Below are positions 1-11,282 of a stretch of 64,000 nt of DNA, one piece after another (the first letter of the stretch is position 1; each line of letters opens with the position of its first letter). The DNA is from Xanthostigma xanthostigma (taxonomy: Eukaryota > Arthropoda > Insecta > Raphidioptera > Raphidiidae). The notes under the pieces are model-generated. The model was not told the origin of the DNA, searched no databases, and was given only the letters and a program-made list of their open reading frames with translations. The position numbers and the translations under genes were made by a program. The stretch is taken from contig OY754470.1 of the NCBI GenBank assembly GCA_963575645.1, forward strand, positions 24,224,501-24,288,500, written 5' to 3'.

Positions 1-70
1 GACATTGAAGATGTAACGAAACGTTGCAATATACGTATACCGTATACTATAAAAACCCGCTGTAGAACAT

Positions 71-155
71 TAAGCTAAGGTGGCGGCAAGGTAAAGTAAT
101 TGCCTCGTAACCTAAAGGTTCGATTCCGGCGATCGGTGTCATTATTTTTTTTTTT
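71..155 (+). repeat. tRNA-like SINE remnant
   Basis: A GGTTCGATTCC match to the pol III B box lies at 118-128, preceded by a GGTGGCGGCAAGG stretch that could be a degraded A-box region and followed by a long T run. No cloverleaf acceptor stem can be drawn, so this is not a working tRNA gene. The rest of 156-526 is AT-rich, with nothing recognised. Confidence 0.4.
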
Positions 156-526
156 GTTTTTTAACAATTACTCCAATTTCACTTCTGTAGTGTGTAATGT
201 AAAATACACCGTCTATTTTTTATTATTATAAGAAGATTCACTTCGGTCGTGTATTTCGCGACACACACTGTTTTTCTCTCGCAATCTTTGACTAAACCCC
301 CGAGACAAAAAGACATAAAGTTTATATATCCAGAATATGATGCAGCAGATGGGCACATTTAGTAGTCCAGTGAACTTTATAATCCTCCGTGGATTTGTAA
401 AAATAATATCATATAGAAAGCTCACATTTTATCTTTCAACAGAGTTTCTTTAGAATACTATCTAAGATGGCGGATTGATTACATAATACCACATGAAACG
501 AATCTGTGATAACTTTTTATAATAAA

Positions 527-1419
527 CTAGTAGCCCGGTCCGGCTTCGCCCGAATTTGTAAATTGCCATCGTTTATTCGTCGACATACGTTTCAAAATTG
601 GTCTCCACGAAAAGCGCTTTTATTTTAACGCGATAATAAATAGATAGATAGATAGATTTATTGGTTTAGATATACAAATCATTGTTAAAAAACCCGTCAG
701 AGAAAAAAATATATTATATAATCAGTAAAACAGTATTTAGGGAGCATTGCTCGCTTCTAAAAATTCTTTATACGTGTAAAAACATTCTTTACCTAGATAT
801 TTAAAAAGCGTTTTTTTTTTTAAGTTTCAAGGCTCTGATTGGAATCTATTATTATTTAAGTAGGATGACATCAAGTCGAGAGACACCCATGAAACCGTAG
901 ATAGATCATTTTTCCAATAAAATTTCATGTGGAACACAGTCGAAAGCCTTGCTGAGGTCCATGGCAACTGCTTCAGTATGCAAACCAATGTTTTTCCCTT
1001 CAAATATCGTGTTTAAAATATTAATTATAGCTTCGATAGTTGAACCTTTAGGTCTAATAGCGAATTGGTATTTTTGTGAAAATGGCATTAGCTTCTAAAA
1101 ACAATAATATCCTTGATTTTAAAATATATTCAAAAATTTTAGAAAAAATCGGAATAATGGAGATGGGTCGATAATTCGATGGTTCATTTATATCTCCTTT
1201 TTTGTGTACTGGAATTACCTTACTAACTTTAAGTGCATCCGGAAAAATACCATTTTCAATACAACTATTGAAAATGTGAGCTAGCCTATGTTCATCCTGA
1301 AGGTCCATTCTAAACATTGGTGAAAAACATTTAAAATCGGGTGAGTAGTTTCGAAAATTACCCTTCGCATACACACATCTCTCAAAATTCGCACTCTCTC
1401 TTTATAAAGTAACTAATAG
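527..1419 (-). mobile_element. Helitron-like element split by a LINE fragment
   Basis: 527-638 and 1283-1419 together match one uninterrupted copy at 18875-19126. The left edge reads A|CTAG followed by TAGCCCGGTCCGGCTTCGCC, the reverse complement of a Helitron 3' end ...CTAG|T. The far end, TTTATAAAGTAACTAATAG, is degraded. The middle (639-1282) is a foreign LINE fragment, so the host element is older. Confidence 0.6.
639..1282 (-). pseudogene. LINE reverse-transcriptase fragment, 5'-truncated and frameshifted
   Basis: On the minus strand two overlapping frames read SCIENGIFPDALKVSKVIPV, HKKGDINEPSNYRPISIIP and, after a frameshift near 1060-1085, FAIRPKGSTIEAI and AVAMDLSKAFDCVPHEILL. These are standard blocks of non-LTR reverse transcriptases (the VIPVHKKGD...NYRPIS region, then the block before the catalytic region with DLSKAFDCVPH). 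Coding similarity fades near 860. The 3' end (left on the + strand) is a short GATA/TCTA microsatellite (639-656), typical of Jockey/CR1-type tails. Only a partial polymerase is present, so it cannot be active. Clade assignment is uncertain. Confidence 0.85.
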
Positions 1420-1694
1420 CTCTGCATTTTAACATTGTGTTTGCTAGCACAGTTCCAGTCTTGTCGGACATCCATTGGGTTGATTTCAGAAGTAATTTTT
1501 TATATAATGTGAAGTACATAATTTGAGTTAGAAATGAGTTTGAATCGACATAAAAGGAAATTGGTTAAAGTCTGCTCTATAAAATATAGTTTCAAATTTT
1601 AGGAAGGTTAAACAGCTAAATACTATTACTTATGCTCACTTGCAAAAAGCACTGCTAGAAAATCTAATTTGACAATAACCTTAGATTATCTATA

Positions 1695-2819
1695 TCTATA
1701 TATTTATATAAAAGAGTTCCGTGACTGATTGACTGACAGACAGCGCACCGGCCAAACCAATGAACGAATTGGGCTGAAATTTGCTAAGAACGGATTTTTG
1801 AAAATTCAATCCCTAAAAAAAATTGGTTGTCTGTAAAGTCGGTTTACGGACGATAGTTTTACGTGATAACGTATTCCGTAATACATAACCTAAACCTCCC
1901 AAAATTTGGTTTCAATCCGCTTATACTTGGTGTCGGAATGATAAGAAATGTCAAAAGTGACGTTTGCAACTGTCAAAGTATTATGTTCTAATAATAATTA
2001 GTTATTCCAATACTTAACTTAGAAGGCGTTGCATTTCACAAAATACTAATGTCAAAAAATTGAATTAAACATTAGAAATGCAGCCGTTTTCATGTTAAGA
2101 CAAGACATACGTTATTTTCTAATTTCCATGTACGGCAAACAAAGAAAACCGACCGCGTCGCGCCATGCATTAGACAACATTGCATTTATACAGCTATTTT
2201 TCTATATAAATTTGTATAAAAAAACTGTTTAGGCAAATTCTGTTATACGAAATCTATGTAAAATGTTCTCCTCTTTCGTTTAAGACTGGTTTCAAACCGA
2301 TCTGATTTAAATTGAGCGAGAAATTAGCAAAAAGCACGCACAGGGTCAGGCGGAACGTTACGCGTTAGGAACGTTACGTTAGGAACGTTACGACCGTTAG
2401 GAACGTTACACTTTTTCGTACATGCAGCCGGTGTTTTATCAATTTATAAGATTGGTGATTCATCAATTTATAAGACGTTATCACGTCAAAAAGTGTAACG
2501 AGGGTTCAAAATTTGCATGGAGAAATCATATAAGATATCAATTCGAAAATGCGCAGTACTACTCCTTATCAACAAATAAAGAAGCACGTGTTTCGTGCTT
2601 TCTCAAAAACAACCCCTTCAGAGGGTGAAAAGAGGTAAATAGTCTAAAGATCAACATGTGTGTCATTTTCAAGGTTTTCCAGGACGTTGATCACGTGAAT
2701 GTCATCAATTTTTAAATTTATTAGAGGAGTTTACGTCGAGAAAGGAGTATCTATGCCAAACAATGGGAATGCATCCATGTTTCGTCTCAATCGCGTGCGA
2801 AGCCGCGGGTAACGGCTAG
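1695..2819 (+). mobile_element. non-autonomous Helitron interrupted by another repeat
   Basis: It begins A|TCTATATATTTATATAAAA and ends GCCGCGGGTAACGGCTAG|T, the TC...CTRR form with A/T insertion site that defines Helitrons. A short AGCC/GGCT stem precedes the end. An uninterrupted relative is at 15016-15519. Between CCCTAAAA and GTGTAACG this copy carries an insertion (1817-2492) absent from the relative. No Rep/helicase ORF. Confidence 0.8.
1817..2492 (+). repeat. repeat family B copy 1 (inserted in a Helitron)
   Basis: The 5' end is AAATTGGTTGTCTGTAAAG and the 3' end GACGTTATCACGTCAAA. Near-identical to 25431-26014 over most of its length; copies of the same ends occur at 23231-23815 and 48601-48857. 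Copy 1 carries about 83 bp (near 2096-2180) missing from copy 2. It has internal clusters of GGAACGTTA. No terminal inverted repeats or ORF; superfamily unknown. Confidence 0.8.
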
Positions 2820-3985
2820 TGTATTATATGAAAAGAATTATAGAGTTTCAAATCGATCCTGCTAGGAAAAAGTTGATCGATTAAAACGTTATTTTTTCTT
2901 AAAATGTTTATACATGTACTTAGCATCGTTTTTTGTACAGTTTCCACTTCAAAACAACGTTTTTCAGAACTCGTGATCAAAATTTAGCTTGAAAAGCAAT
3001 CTTTTTCTATGTGGAACAATAATTTGTTTTTGTGGGAGTACAATCTAATATTCTATAGATAACAGGGACTTTGAATACGACATTAGACTGCGCCTAATGT
3101 GTGGAAACTGTAATTATATGATCACAATCTAAGGTAATTGTGAAACCAATTTTTTTGACAATCCTTTCTGCAATCCAAGATTAGTCTTTTATTATTATAA
3201 TTAAACTGGATTGAAGATAGAAACAACTTAAAGATAAGTTCAGATTTCACTTGGATCTGTGAGAATCAAAACAGAAATGGTTAAAATTAACCAAAACATG
3301 CTTATCAGTCACTAATTTTTTAACAGATCTTCAGTACAAAACAACAGCGGATTTTTTTTATCTTCAAAATATTTTGGAGTAATATATCCCAGTCGGAAAG
3401 AACAGCCAGAATCGACTTTGATTGCTTAGCAGGTACCTATACAAGATTCAATACCAATATTTTCACTAGTTTTGAAACGACTACCTACTCTAAATCTGTT
3501 GCTGGCTCTTGGCTATTATTACCGTGGACGCTAAAAGTAAATTCCCAAAAAAAAATCCTACAGCAATGTTATAAATTTTTATGAAAATTTATTCTTAATA
3601 TTGATGAGGATTTTTGCATCTAGTATATTAAAATAAGGTACAGTTAGTTACATTGTGTGATGTTAACAGCTGTTTTTGACACGTGGTATGATACATAGTA
3701 TACGTTTGGTACTTCTGTTGGTCAGGGACATGGTGTGGGAGTTGACCAATATAAACATGATGCCGTGGCACAGAGCCAACCCGTCTTGACTTCCACTTTA
3801 GTGACAATGTTGTTAGCATCGTTAGATTTCGATGGTGAACGCTTCTTAATCGCTTAAATTATTATATTTGGCTTTTTTTGTCGAGACTTACTGCAATCAC
3901 ATACGGTCTGAATTAAACTAAATAAAATAATTGCATGCAGAAACGACGGACGCTTCATACATTAGGAATGTTGCTAGAAAATAAG
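2820..3985. other. interval with one small repeat fragment
   Basis: 3278-3380 resembles part of family K (compare 21880-21990: AACAGATCTTCAG followed by AAAATATTTT). I see nothing else in the interval. The short ORFs are not supported by codon pattern or similarity. Confidence 0.5.
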
Positions 3986-4491
3986 TAAAGGGTCTCGCAC
4001 AAACCTTTTGGGATTTGGTTCTTAGTTAAATTGATCGAAAATGGTTTTATTTTATAGTTTAAAGGTCACTAAAAAAAGTGTCCAACCAATGGATTTTTAG
4101 ATATGTTTGGCGAGATTTTAGATATTGGGATATCCTGCATTGAATTCACAAACATGTTCCATGTTCAACTTTTGTTTTTTTTTTTAAATGGAAAAATAGT
4201 CGAAAACTAGATAATTTTGGAAGGTATCACCTGTATAAAATAAGGTTGTATTCGAATTCACCGCACTCGAAAGTATATTTCTAGAGCTTAGGATTATTTA
4301 AGATTGTGAATTCAATGGATATCTAAAATCTCACTAGCATTATAGGTATCTGTAGCTAAAAATCTATTGGTTGTTAGGCTATGCGCCCGCATGGACACTT
4401 TTTCTTAGTGACCTTTAAACTATAAAATAAAACCATTTTCGATTAATTTAACCAACAACCAATTCACATACGGTTTGTGCGGTATTCTTTT
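3986..4491. repeat. foldback element family X, copy 1
   Basis: Long imperfect terminal inverted repeats of about 100 bp. The left end contains GGTCTCGCACAAACC; the right end has GGTTTGTGCGGTATTC as the inverse. Both arms contain GATCGAAAATGGTTTTATTT or its complement. Second copy at 39018-39605. No ORF; a MITE-type element. Confidence 0.75.
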
Positions 4492-5542
4492 CTTATTGAA
4501 ACGCATTAAAATTCACAAAATTTATTCCTTCTTTGGTTTGGTGCACACATAAAAGATAAAAGGAAAACATATTCTCAAAAATAAAAACGAAAACGGTCAA
4601 GAGCGTGCTGGACACGCACATGATAGAATTCGATTTGAATTTTCCTTAAACTACTTTTGCTTAAAAGTACAAACTAAAGGTTACATTCAGGAAACTGGAA
4701 TCATCGGGCCAAAAAATGAGAATATTATTTTTTTTTAATTTTTAATTTCCAAACTTCAGATTTTTGTAAAAAGAGAATGAAGTAGATTTTCTCGAAAACG
4801 ACGCATTTCCGATCCTAAAGCGAGAGAGGTTAAATCATTCCAAATTAGTCTCTCGAGAGGAATACGAGCAATTACCGGTCACCCTGTATATATGTATTGT
4901 AAATTTGCATATTCAACAGAAATGATATTACGGTTGCCCTGAATACATAGTATAATGATGAATCATATTATATTCATCACAGAAACTAATAAGAAAACGC
5001 TTAGTCGACAGTCAAGCGCAAAGCATGTCTTACCTCACCGTCATATTAACCGGCTTCAAAGACGGCTGTATCGAATGTATTCTATCTATTTATTGAGACA
5101 CGTGGGATGCTGTTCAGCATAGGAATTAGTGCATTGACGCCTTCGATGGGTACTTTAATACACTAGGCTGGGTGATATCTACCTCGTTCCGTGGCCTCCT
5201 TCTCACTCCTCTGCAATCCTGATGGCTGCGAAGGAACGTACTGTGCTTTCAAACTCAACATATTGGATCCTATTTTGCTAGCGGCGATAATATTTCTTAC
5301 TGTGAAACTGGCAGGAGATATAACTTGAAAGCCTCTTAGCAAAAAGATATATTATACAATTCTGATACACCTCACTAGCCTTCGCCAGCGACTTTGCTCA
5401 CGTTTACGTCGATATTTCGAGAGAAAACGTATCTTGATCGTATTCGGACAAAAAGTACTCTATACATACTCTAAGTTTAATCCCAAAACGGACAGACGCT
5501 CTTTCCCATCCCGTTACATTTTTTAAATTAATATCAATGATT
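4492..5542. other. unassigned interval
   Basis: Contains degraded interspersed-repeat phrases (for example TTACCGGTCACCCTGTATAT near 4870-4895 and TCACTAGCCTTCGCCAGCG near 5370-5395) but no element with readable ends and no gene. Confidence 0.4.
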
Positions 5543-5747
5543 AATAAAATATTTTTAACAAAAAAATTGAACCGACTTCACACTAAAAAGTAAAAAATAA
5601 TTGCGTATTGAAATGTTTTGGAGTCGGTGTCAGCCAAAATGAAATCTATTCCGAGAACTACACCGACTCCAAAACATTTCAATACGCAATTATTTTTTAC
5701 TTTTTAGTGTGAAGTCGGTTCAATTTTTTTGTTAAAAATATTTTATT
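5543..5747. repeat. 205-bp foldback with near-perfect arms
   Basis: The left arm (about 5543-5631) and right arm (about 5664-5747) are close inverse copies, sharing TTGAACCGACTTCACAC / GTGTGAAGTCGGTTCAA and AATTGCGTATTGAAATGTTT or its complement. A 30-base centre separates them. The GAAGTCGGTT core recurs in the adjoining element. Confidence 0.8.
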
Positions 5748-6040
5748 TTTCTCTTTTTAGTGTTAATCTAACACTAAAAATCGGTGAACATACATAATAA
5801 ACATTATGCGTTTCTTTGAAATTTGAGAATTTCCCTCGATTTCTCCGGATTCCACCATCAGATCCTGACTTGGTTCCGATGGGACCACCTCTGAGGTGCA
5901 CTCTTTCGAATAAAAAAAAATCTGAAAATCGGTCCATAATTGACGGAGAAATCGGTGAACATACATAAAAAATATATATATATATATATATATACAGACG
6001 AACACAGAACCTCCTCCTTTTTGTTGAAGTCGGTTAACAA
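5748..6040 (-). repeat. Lepidoptera-type interspersed repeat
   Basis: Contains ATCGGTGAACATACATA twice, CAGATCCTGACTTGG, ACCTCCTCCTTTTTG and a closing GAAGTCGGTT. I recognise this combination from many lepidopteran introns, and it is part of the basis for the organism call. An (AT)n run sits at 5970-5993. Short ORFs in several frames are incidental. Confidence 0.65.
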
Positions 6041-6078
6041 TAAAAAAGAGCGTGCAGCGACATTATTTATTAATTCAT

Positions 6079-6490
6079 ATAGTGATCCGTCCCAGTTTCG
6101 TCCGGGTGCAAAAGATATATTTCTGCAAAATGTATGTCGTTTGCGTCCCGGCGTCTGAACTAACAGCTTTGAGTGAAATCTATCAGATTTGCTTCTGAAC
6201 TAATAGCTTTGAGCGGATTTTAACAGATGTCGCTACTTGGTACTTAAACAGTTTTTTTTGTTTGCTTCTGAACTAATAACTTTGAGTAAATTCTATCAGA
6301 TGTCGTTACATGTTACTAAAACAGTTTTTTTGAGAAAACACCGTAATTTTGTACAAAATATTTAATCAAAACTATCCTATAGCGTAAGTTGCACCAAACA
6401 ATCACATTTATAAAATTTCATTATAATCGGTTCAGTTGTTTCGAAGGTTAGCGCGGCCAAAATTGTGACACGAAAATTTTATATAAATTT
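6079..6490 (-). mobile_element. degraded Helitron, relative of 59857-60160
   Basis: Shares with 59857-60160 the phrases TCTGAACTAATA, TCTATCAGATGTCG, ACACCGTAAT, ATTTAAT-AAAACTATCCTAT and ATCGGTTCAG. The terminal CTAG and TC borders are mutated here. It contains an internal partial duplication of TTGCTTCTGAACTAATA (near 6190 and 6263). Confidence 0.6.
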
Positions 6491-7516
6491 ATTTATTCTA
6501 ATGAACCCAAAAAAGGACATCAATAATTTTAACAAATTTTTATGTTTCAAGGTCACTACACTATTTTTAAATTATTTTTGAGAAGATGTCTGTGTGAACG
6601 TCTTTTTTTCGAAGAGGAAATCTCGAGAATAAAAAATGATGTCGACTACGTTAGGGTGCCAATCGACGCGTATAACGATCCAGTCGTTTATTTGTTTAAG
6701 TAAAAATACTACAACAAACGTGGATTTTGCACAAAATCTCCCAAATAAAAAATTATATCGGGTTGTTTTATTTTTTTATTATTAGGCTAAGAACTTATCT
6801 GGCCATCTAAATTTGGTAGCAGTTCATTTCTTCAGTTTTTTATGTTAAATTAAATCTCAAATAATAGATTTACTCTTTTATTAAGTTCTTAAAATAAATT
6901 TACCAATTACCAGTTACTTTAAGTAAATGAAGTAATTTTCTCATGACACTTTTCCAAACAGCATTACAATACGAACAAAATCCATCTTATATAAAAAAAA
7001 AACAAGTTACACTGTTGGAAAGCTACCTAAACAAAATAATTCATTTTTGCTTGTAGGTGAACAATATAAGTGAGAAACCACTGTAAATTTAATAATTTTA
7101 AAATTTAATTCTAGAAATTTAGCAGAACGCATTAGGTCAGATCAGTCTTGCTGAATGCTTTTTTTATTCTCCTTTGTCATTTATGTCTGTGCAGTTTTGA
7201 AGTGTGGATCTTCCAGATGCAATTTATATCTTCACGACATACTATCTAAGCTCACTGAAACGCTTTTCTACGTTGTTATAATGTCTAGATAGTTCAACCA
7301 GTATGACGTCACAGTGTACACAAACTGTCTCCAACAACAGTTTCTACATTTTAATGAGTTTTATTTAGTTGGAAAACTTTTATCTCGTTATGAAATTTGC
7401 TATTGTGATTATTCAGATTAAAATATCGCTTTTCTTTATGACGCCATGGCGCATATTATTATACATGGTCATTATCCAGTCAGTCCGAAAAGGGTTACCT
7501 TATTTTGTTTTCATTA
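6491..7516. other. unassigned interval
   Basis: AT-rich; I see no gene and no repeat with readable ends. Confidence 0.5.
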
Positions 7517-7909
7517 CAGTGTCCGACCGAACTTTCGGTTTCGGCCTAGTTTCGGCAAAAAAAACTGGTTTAGGCTTAGTTTTGGTTTCGGCTTCCATTT
7601 GAGCGAAACTACGGCCAAAACATAGACTAGATTCGATAGGTTTCGCGCTGAAATCAGACATGTTCGGTGCACCTGCGAGCGACAAGTGTGTTTTATGCCT
7701 CCTAAAGTTAATGATTAGTTAAAATATCAGAGGCTGAATGAATAATATATGATTGATTTAAAAATAAAAAAAATAAAGACTGATAATAATAATGTTTACC
7801 TTATTTTTCCCACGAAAACATGAAAATTCGGTTTCGGTTTCGACCCAAACTGAAGCCGAAATCTGTTTCGGTTCCGGCCGTAAAAACTAGTTTCGGTCGG
7901 TTTACACAC
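7517..7909. repeat. hAT-like non-autonomous element rich in TTTCGG
   Basis: Starts CAGTGTCCGACCGAAC and ends TTTCGGTCGGTTTACACAC, imperfect inverse ends. Repeated TTTCGGTTTCGG-type motifs lie just inside both ends. This composition matches arthropod hAT-derived elements I have seen, but no transposase sequence is present and the 8-bp target duplication is not clear. Confidence 0.5.
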
Positions 7910-8690
7910 GTAATACGATATAAGTCGCATGTATTTACGCTGAATGTGGAAATAAATGTGACACATAACTAGGAATGCGCGAGTAGTCTATTTTCCATTA
8001 TACTAAAGTATCAAAACTTTATCTCTCTGCAATATTCGATTCGAAAAAAATACATTGTTTAAAATAGCAGTCCAATGTAATCGAGCTAATTTTCCACTTC
8101 CTTCGTCATCAAAATTTCTTTAAAAAACTAGTCATATCTAGCATAAATGCCTCGTTTCCCTCGCCGTGTGAAAGTTCCGGTAAGGTAATTATGGGAAAAA
8201 TTATCCTCATTTTTAGTTGCAAATTAAAAAAAATCAGCTTGTGTTAGAAGTTTTTTTTTTATTAACTGCAAAATCTCGTAATCCAGTTTTGACCGGTTTC
8301 CATATCCAGTCGACTTGAAATTTTCCACAAATACAAAAAAAAAATAAATAAAAACTTATCAATGTTCTGTCTGTGTGTTCGCTTAGTTCTTTTTAACTCC
8401 ACAATGGATTTTGATGCGGTTTTCATCACTTAAAAAATTTCTTTCGGAGGGTTTACGTGTATATTATATTCATATTAATTTAAATATAGAAGGGAAATAT
8501 CAATGTTTTGTAATCAAGTCGTAAAAACTAATAAGATGCTTATACATAATTTGCGCTGACCAAACCATAAGAGGATGCATCAAATTAAAGTACTAGGTAT
8601 AGAATTGTACGGCTGAAGAAGACCACGATAGGATGGCCCAGAGAAATCATTTTTATCTTTCAAAAAATTAATCAAAATTATTATTATTAT
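7910..8690. other. unassigned interval
   Basis: AT-rich; I see no gene and no element with readable ends. Confidence 0.5.
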
Positions 8691-9149
8691 TTGCGCAGTT
8701 ATCTTGGCCGGCATGGTATTAATCATAATGCAATCAAATATGTTAGTGACGTTCAGCATTTAATTCAGATTAAAATTGACCTTTATATGTCATTTAAAAA
8801 GTACTCGAAAAAAATTGTTATGGTTTACTTGGTTGGTGAGACTTGCGAAGCTATTTTGACCGATATAGTATTAATCATTCAAATATTTATATCAGATATC
8901 GTGTACATCGTTATAATAATATTAACAAAAAACTCAGGTATGTGGACAAAATTATTAGATATATTAATTTTACGACGTATAAACCTTTTCAAGTTCATAC
9001 AGAAAATTAAAATAACAATATTACGAAAATCAACACTAATTACTCTAACCATCGCAATTAACATTATTCAAATAGGCATGTTATCTTTAATAGGCAATCT
9101 ACAAATCCGGGCGAAACTATTTTGCCACTTCCGTTCCAATGAAGATTAG
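8691..9149 (+). CDS. hypothetical hydrophobic ORF, possibly a fragment of a membrane protein gene
   Basis: 152 codons open from ATG to TAG, one of the longest ORFs in the window. It has alternating hydrophobic stretches (for example ILTDIVLIIQIFISDIVYIV and TLITLTIAINIIQIGML) separated by basic segments. The layout loosely recalls an exon of an insect gustatory/odorant receptor, but I see no diagnostic motif, no clear splice sites and no matching exons. The first 60 codons contain a weak echo of the next 60 (TGGTATTAATCAT and TAGTATTAATCAT). It may be chance in AT-rich DNA or a decayed gene. Confidence 0.2.
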   Translation: MRSYLGRHGINHNAIKYVSDVQHLIQIKIDLYMSFKKYSKKIVMVYLVGETCEAILTDIVLIIQIFISDIVYIVIIILTKNSGMWTKLLDILILRRINLFKFIQKIKITILRKSTLITLTIAINIIQIGMLSLIGNLQIRAKLFCHFRSNED

Positions 9150-10233
9150 AGGAGGACATTTTTACGATTCGTAAAAAAACATTATTGAAAAATTTTGTTA
9201 CCCGAATTATTTATTCGATAAACTCAGTATAGAATAAGCCATTTTATACTTCTGGTACTTCTCGGTAATGATGTCATTTAAACGATCACGTGTCAATTGG
9301 TTGCCACCATCTACGTCAATTTTGTTTCCCAAGCCACCTTGTAGATTCACATAATTTGTCTCTTTATATACGATTCGCTCATCTCTATGTACATAGATTA
9401 TCTACCAACGTTGAATATAAACCTTTTCACTGTCTACTTGTCTTGCTGCTTGCCTGTTACTACTTTACGTTAATATGGGTAAAGTTTTCTCTTGTCGTCT
9501 TGTGTTTGAGTCGGGATTTTCCCGGTTTTGTATATCTTTGTCCGGTTATACCGGAATTTGTATTTATTCACCCAAAAAAGAGACATTTTTATAAATGAAT
9601 CTTTCTGAGACGCTTGTTCAAGAATAATGAAAATATAGTCTCTTCTTTTTTAGTAAATCAAAATAAACGTCATGTTCGTTTAATTCACAACTCATGAGTC
9701 ATGACTATTAAGCCTATAGCTGTGCGGGATTGCGTTATAATCGGATTAGAATCAATAGAAAAAAATAAAAACGCTGCAGTTCATAAATCAATTAAAAAAA
9801 TATTTATAATACAATAGTTAATTAACAAAATAAAAGTGGAAAACACAGAATAAGTATTCGGATTAAGATATAAAAACACTATAACCCGAAGGTTTATATT
9901 TCGCAGCATTTTCTTTTTGTCCAATTGATAAGCTTAAATATTCAAACAAACTCATCGGCACGTTTTCTTTTTTCAATTTGAAAAGTAGGAAATTGATATT
10001 TAATACGTTCTGTAACAAGAAAATAACCAAAGTACTGAAGCGTACTATAGAGTAGCATAGCTTTTCAGCAGTTAGAAAACCTTATTCTAAGAATAACAGT
10101 TCCTATAAATGTGGGGCATAGAACAATTTGTTGCTGAGATATAATTTGAAAATAAATAAAATTAATATAAAAAAACAATTTTAAAAATAAGCTTTTATTT
10201 AAATGCTCTAAAAAGAAGAAAATAAACTTTAAA
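9150..10233. other. unassigned interval
   Basis: I see no gene and no repeat with readable ends. A 102-codon ORF at 9290-9598 has no recognisable domain. Confidence 0.5.
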
Positions 10234-10448
10234 TTAAATCAAGCCGAACCATTCATTACATACAATTTATATTATATAAAAGCTTGTCGCGAGATTTTCC
10301 TGTGTAAATAAACAAGAATATAATATCTTGATCTTGACACAATTTTAAGAAAAATGTTTGTATTTCATAAATTTACACAGGAAAATCTCGCGACATGCTT
10401 TTATATCATATAAATTGGATTATGTAATGAACGGTTGGGCTTGGTTTA
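10234..10448. repeat. foldback element with arms of about 70 bp
   Basis: The left arm contains CGAACCATTCATTACATA and TTGTCGCGAGATTTTCCTGT; the right arm contains the inverse ACAGGAAAATCTCGCGACA and TATGTAATGAACGGTT. About 60 bp of AT-rich loop separates them. No ORF. Confidence 0.8.
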
Positions 10449-10581
10449 ATAAAAAAATATATAAAAAATTTAATATTTTTTTAATGGTTTTTATAATAAG
10501 ATGTTCATAATAATATGTTTTAACTAATAATAATATGATCATGTATATTGTTTTAACAATTTACCACCTTACGACCAGCTT
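10449..10581. other. short AT-rich spacer
   Basis: Between the foldback and the GAAACGTTGG element. Nothing recognised. Confidence 0.5.
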
Positions 10582-10690
10582 GAGACCCTGAAGATGAAAA
10601 TAAATTTTTTGAAACGTTGGCCACTAGCGAAACATTGGTGAAGCTTATTTATGATCCTCAACTAAAACCTTCCTTCATCGTAACTATTGG
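10582..10690 (+). repeat. CTGAAGATG...GAAACGTTGG element, copy 1
   Basis: The phrase CCTGAAGATGAAAATAAA, a short A/T stem and GAAACGTTGG are followed by CCACTAGCGAAACATTGG and a TGATCCTCAACTAAAACC tail. The minus strand of 54001-54105 is nearly the same. CTGAAGATG-stem-GAAACG modules are known to me from Penelope-like and other retroelement ends, but no coding part is present. Confidence 0.6.
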
Positions 10691-11282
10691 ATCAACACTA
10701 CTTTATGCTTCATTTAATCTAAAGTTTATTTTATTCGTTTTAGAAGCCTGTTTTTAAAAATGTTTTTTTTACTATTAATTTTATTTTTAAGTTTTAGTGT
10801 GCTTTATTAAAAGTACGATTTGCATCCGGAAGAAAGCCGGACCGGTCAATTAGTTATTATAATATTGTATTGTCATCGGAACCACATACGTATGCAAAAT
10901 TTCAGTTCAATCGGAAACCGGGAAGTGAGTCAAATTTAACTTAAAACATTTGATTACACACACCGGACACGTGAAACTAAATAAAAGCTTGTAAAAACAC
11001 AGAAACGAAACGTTCTTTGTTCCATATTTATAGAAACATGTATCTTCTAACGATTGTTGAAGTCGGGGTTACCTGTATATTAAATTACAAGCTTACAGTT
11101 TTTGCTTTCATGTAAAAAGTCAACCAAAGTGTGAAGTAGCTGTTGACAGGCTACAACAAACTATTCAGGCCTGTTTTGTTACAACATTTACTGTTTCAAA
11201 ACTTTCACAATCGATTCAAACTAGCTTATTCGTTAATATGGCATCAATATACCTATAAATAATTGCTAATCAATACGAAAGC
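10691..11282. other. unassigned interval with a degraded repeat tail
   Basis: 10850-10960 carries a common insect repeat phrase (AAAATTTCAGTTCAATCGG). Nothing else recognised. Confidence 0.4.

Noticed and set aside
5743-6158. Several overlapping 60-80 codon ORFs.
   Set aside because: They lie in a common interspersed repeat with an AT microsatellite, on both strands, with no domain.
9290-9598. 102-codon plus ORF.
   Set aside because: No recognisable domain or motif, and no supporting exons.
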